DNA of 23,238 nt from Coriobacteriia bacterium (GTDB taxonomy: Bacteria; Actinomycetota; Coriobacteriia; Coriobacteriales; UBA8131), in NCBI GenBank assembly GCA_009779015.1, contig WRFC01000002.1, positions 1-23,238 of the forward strand, read 5' to 3'. Made by a program: the position numbers and the translations under genes. Below are positions 22,175 to 23,238 of this stretch, in pieces. The notes under the pieces are model-generated. The model ran no database searches. It was not told where the DNA came from and saw only the letters and a program-made list of their open reading frames with translations. Numbering within the stretch: the first letter of the stretch is position 1; every line of letters begins with the position of its first letter.

Positions 22175-22648
22175 GTGACTTCAACTGGTAAATCGCCTTG
22201 GCTGATCCACTATGACGCCGCCAGCTGCAACGGCTGCGACATCGAGGTCTTGGCCTGTTTGACCCCGATGTATGACATCGAGCGCTTTGGCATCATCAAC
22301 ACCGGCAACCCCAAGCATGCCGACCTCTTTCTCGTCACAGGCAGCGTAAACGAGCAGAACATCAATGTCGTGCGCCAGATCTACGAGCAGATGCCCGACC
22401 CCAAAGTCGTCATCGCCTGCGGCATCTGCGCCTGCACGGGCGGCGTCTTCAGGGACTGCTACAACATCTATGGCGGCGTCGATTCGGCTATCCCGGTCGA
22501 TGTCTATGCACCGGGCTGCGCCATTCGGCCAGAGGCCATCATCGATGCCGTGGTCGTCGGGCTGGGCATCCTCGAAGAGCGCCGCGCCGCCCTTGATGCC
22601 GGCGCCGCCCTTGATGCCGGCGCCGCCCTTGACCCAAAGGAGGCCTAA
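22175..22648 (+). CDS. echC: Ech-type hydrogenase small subunit EchC (NuoB-like)
   Basis: This 157-residue protein uses a GTG start at 22175 with TAGGAGG six bases upstream. The proximal [4Fe-4S] cluster ligands are C18 and C21 (SCNGCDIE), C85 within ACGICACTGGVF, and C115 in YAPGCAIRPEAI, the pattern of NuoB and of Ech/Hyf small subunits. It lies in the cytoplasm-facing arm and passes electrons between the ferredoxin-type subunit and the NiFe site of EchE. The C-terminus carries an ALDAGA repeat encoded by an 18-bp tandem repeat, an unusual addition to a conserved core. Only one base separates its stop from the echD ATG. Confidence 0.92.
   Translation: MTSTGKSPWLIHYDAASCNGCDIEVLACLTPMYDIERFGIINTGNPKHADLFLVTGSVNEQNINVVRQIYEQMPDPKVVIACGICACTGGVFRDCYNIYGGVDSAIPVDVYAPGCAIRPEAIIDAVVVGLGILEERRAALDAGAALDAGAALDPKEA
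22584..22633 (+). repeat. 18-bp tandem repeat in the 3' end of echC
   Basis: Two perfect copies at 22584-22601 and 22602-22619 are followed by a 14-base partial copy at 22620-22633. They encode ALDAGA units at the C-terminus of EchC; unit length preserves the frame. Confidence 0.85.
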
Positions 22649-22649
22649 G

Positions 22650-23201
22650 ATGGCACATGACCCACAGGTATTCATCGACACCACTGTCGCCGAGATGCAC
22701 GATCTGGCGGCAGCCTACAAGCAAAAAGGCTGGCGCTTTGCGGCCCTCAGCAGCTCGGCCATCGAAGACACAGGCGAGATCGAGCTCCTCTACTCGTTTT
22801 CTGACCACCTCCAATTCGAGAACCTGCGCCTGGTCGTGCGGGCCGACGAGCCCGTCCCCTCGGTCAGCGACATCTTCTTTAACGCGCTGGTCTTTGAGAA
22901 CGAGGCGCACGACCTCTTTGGCGCCACCATCACCGACATCGCCATCGACTTCCATGGCAAGTTCTACATCGTCCGCGAGCCGGTGCCCATGAACCCTGGC
23001 CTGCCCAACGCCATGAGCAACTTCACGGTCGCCTACCGCGACTCTCAGAGCCAAGCTGCGTCAGAAGAGACTGCGGCACCCGCCAACGACGTTGCCGAGC
23101 CCGGCGCGCCCGCTACACCCGCCGCCGGGCCCGGCGCGCCCGCTGATGCTGCCGCACCTGCGCCCGCTGACCCGTCTGAGAAAGAAGAAGGAGGCAACTG
23201 A
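22650..23201 (+). CDS. echD: Ech-type hydrogenase subunit EchD (NuoC-like) with a long Ala/Pro tail
   Basis: The 183-residue protein starts at the ATG at 22650, with AAAGGAGG seven bases upstream inside the end of echC; the same frame is open further upstream but overlaps echC. Residues 1-130 resemble the NuoC/30-kDa module: SDIFFNALVFENEAHDLFGA (71-90 or so) carries the conserved E...DLFG motif, followed by IAIDFHGKFYIVREPVPMN. Known EchD is about 120 residues, so residues 133-183 are an extra Ala/Pro/Glu-rich tail. Its stop shares a base with the next ATG (TGATG). The core helps join small and large subunits; the tail is probably disordered. Confidence 0.85.
   Translation: MAHDPQVFIDTTVAEMHDLAAAYKQKGWRFAALSSSAIEDTGEIELLYSFSDHLQFENLRLVVRADEPVPSVSDIFFNALVFENEAHDLFGATITDIAIDFHGKFYIVREPVPMNPGLPNAMSNFTVAYRDSQSQAASEETAAPANDVAEPGAPATPAAGPGAPADAAAPAPADPSEKEEGGN
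23099..23144 (+). repeat. 16-bp direct repeat in the echD tail
   Basis: GCCCGGCGCGCCCGCT occurs at 23099-23114 and 23129-23144, start to start 30 bases apart. It encodes the two PGAPA units of the EchD tail. Confidence 0.85.
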
Positions 23202-23238
23202 TGGCACAACGTACAGTCATCCCCTTTGGCCCCCATCA
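23201..23238 (+). CDS. echE: Start of the Ech-type [NiFe]-hydrogenase large subunit EchE (cut by the window end)
   Basis: Only 12 full codons are present: MAQRTVIPFGPH. The TVIPFGPxH start is typical of the Ech/Hyf/NuoD-like large subunit, and the order echA-B-C-D predicts it here. AAGGAGG lies eight bases upstream and the ATG shares a base with the echD stop. Nickel ligands are outside the window. Confidence 0.8.
   Translation, partial: MAQRTVIPFGPH

Noticed and set aside
22365..22649. Upstream extension of the echD frame inside echC
   Set aside because: The extension is Ser/Pro/Arg-rich shadow sequence, and a strong RBS sits just before the ATG at 22650.
1..23238. CRISPR arrays, tRNA or rRNA genes, insertion sequences
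   Set aside because: No regularly spaced repeat array, no tRNA-like fold with CCA context, no rRNA-like stretch and no transposase frame or paired terminal repeats were seen.

Overview
The window is a high-GC piece of a bacterial chromosome. Its core is a Wood-Ljungdahl carbonyl-branch locus: carbon monoxide dehydrogenase, acetyl-CoA synthase, the corrinoid iron-sulfur protein, its reductive activator and nickel-insertion ATPases. Directly after it comes the start of an energy-converting Ech-type [NiFe] hydrogenase operon. This points to a strictly anaerobic acetogen or a close relative. The high GC, the Ala/Pro-rich protein tails and the PucR-type regulator make a high-GC Gram-positive of the Coriobacteriia type my best guess, but that is inference with low confidence.

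Layout. 1-245 is the C-terminus of an unrecognised membrane protein ending in Ala/Pro/Asp repeats, followed by tandem DNA repeats. 449-1384 encodes an NYN-type nuclease-like protein with a C-terminal cold-shock-like domain. 1545-2300 (DUF3786-like) and 2310-3806 (PucR/CdaR-type regulator) form a coupled pair. On the minus strand, 4558-3926 is a two-gene nickel island: a His-rich protein, then a CooT-like protein. An A/T-richer, palindrome-bearing region (4559-4868) separates it from the plus-strand genes.

From 4869 to 19126 nearly everything is on the plus strand: a homocysteine methyltransferase, a core MetE-like methionine synthase, cooC, an acsF-like gene, acsA, an acsB-acsD fusion, acsC, acsV, a Cys-rich zinc-ribbon protein and two tandem DUF3786 paralogs. 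From 19325 the order echA, echB, echC, echD and the first codons of echE runs off the window end.

How it fits together. AcsA reduces CO2 to CO. AcsC with the AcsD part of the fusion carries the methyl group on a corrinoid. The AcsB part joins methyl, CO and CoA. AcsV reactivates the oxidised corrinoid. CooC, the AcsF-like protein, CooT and the His-rich protein supply or insert nickel, which both the CODH/ACS and Ech need. Ech would couple oxidation of reduced ferredoxin to ion pumping. The two homocysteine-type methyltransferases suggest that methyl groups are drawn from the corrinoid protein or another donor for methionine. No acsE (methyl-THF:corrinoid protein methyltransferase) and no folate-branch gene is visible here.

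The strongest unusual item is the single 1166-residue reading frame joining complete AcsB to complete AcsD. Next are the three DUF3786 proteins around the locus, the core methionine synthase placed next to the corrinoid protein genes, and several unassigned palindromic or structured intergenic regions. Nothing was computed or searched; all calls rest on reading motifs, lengths and context.
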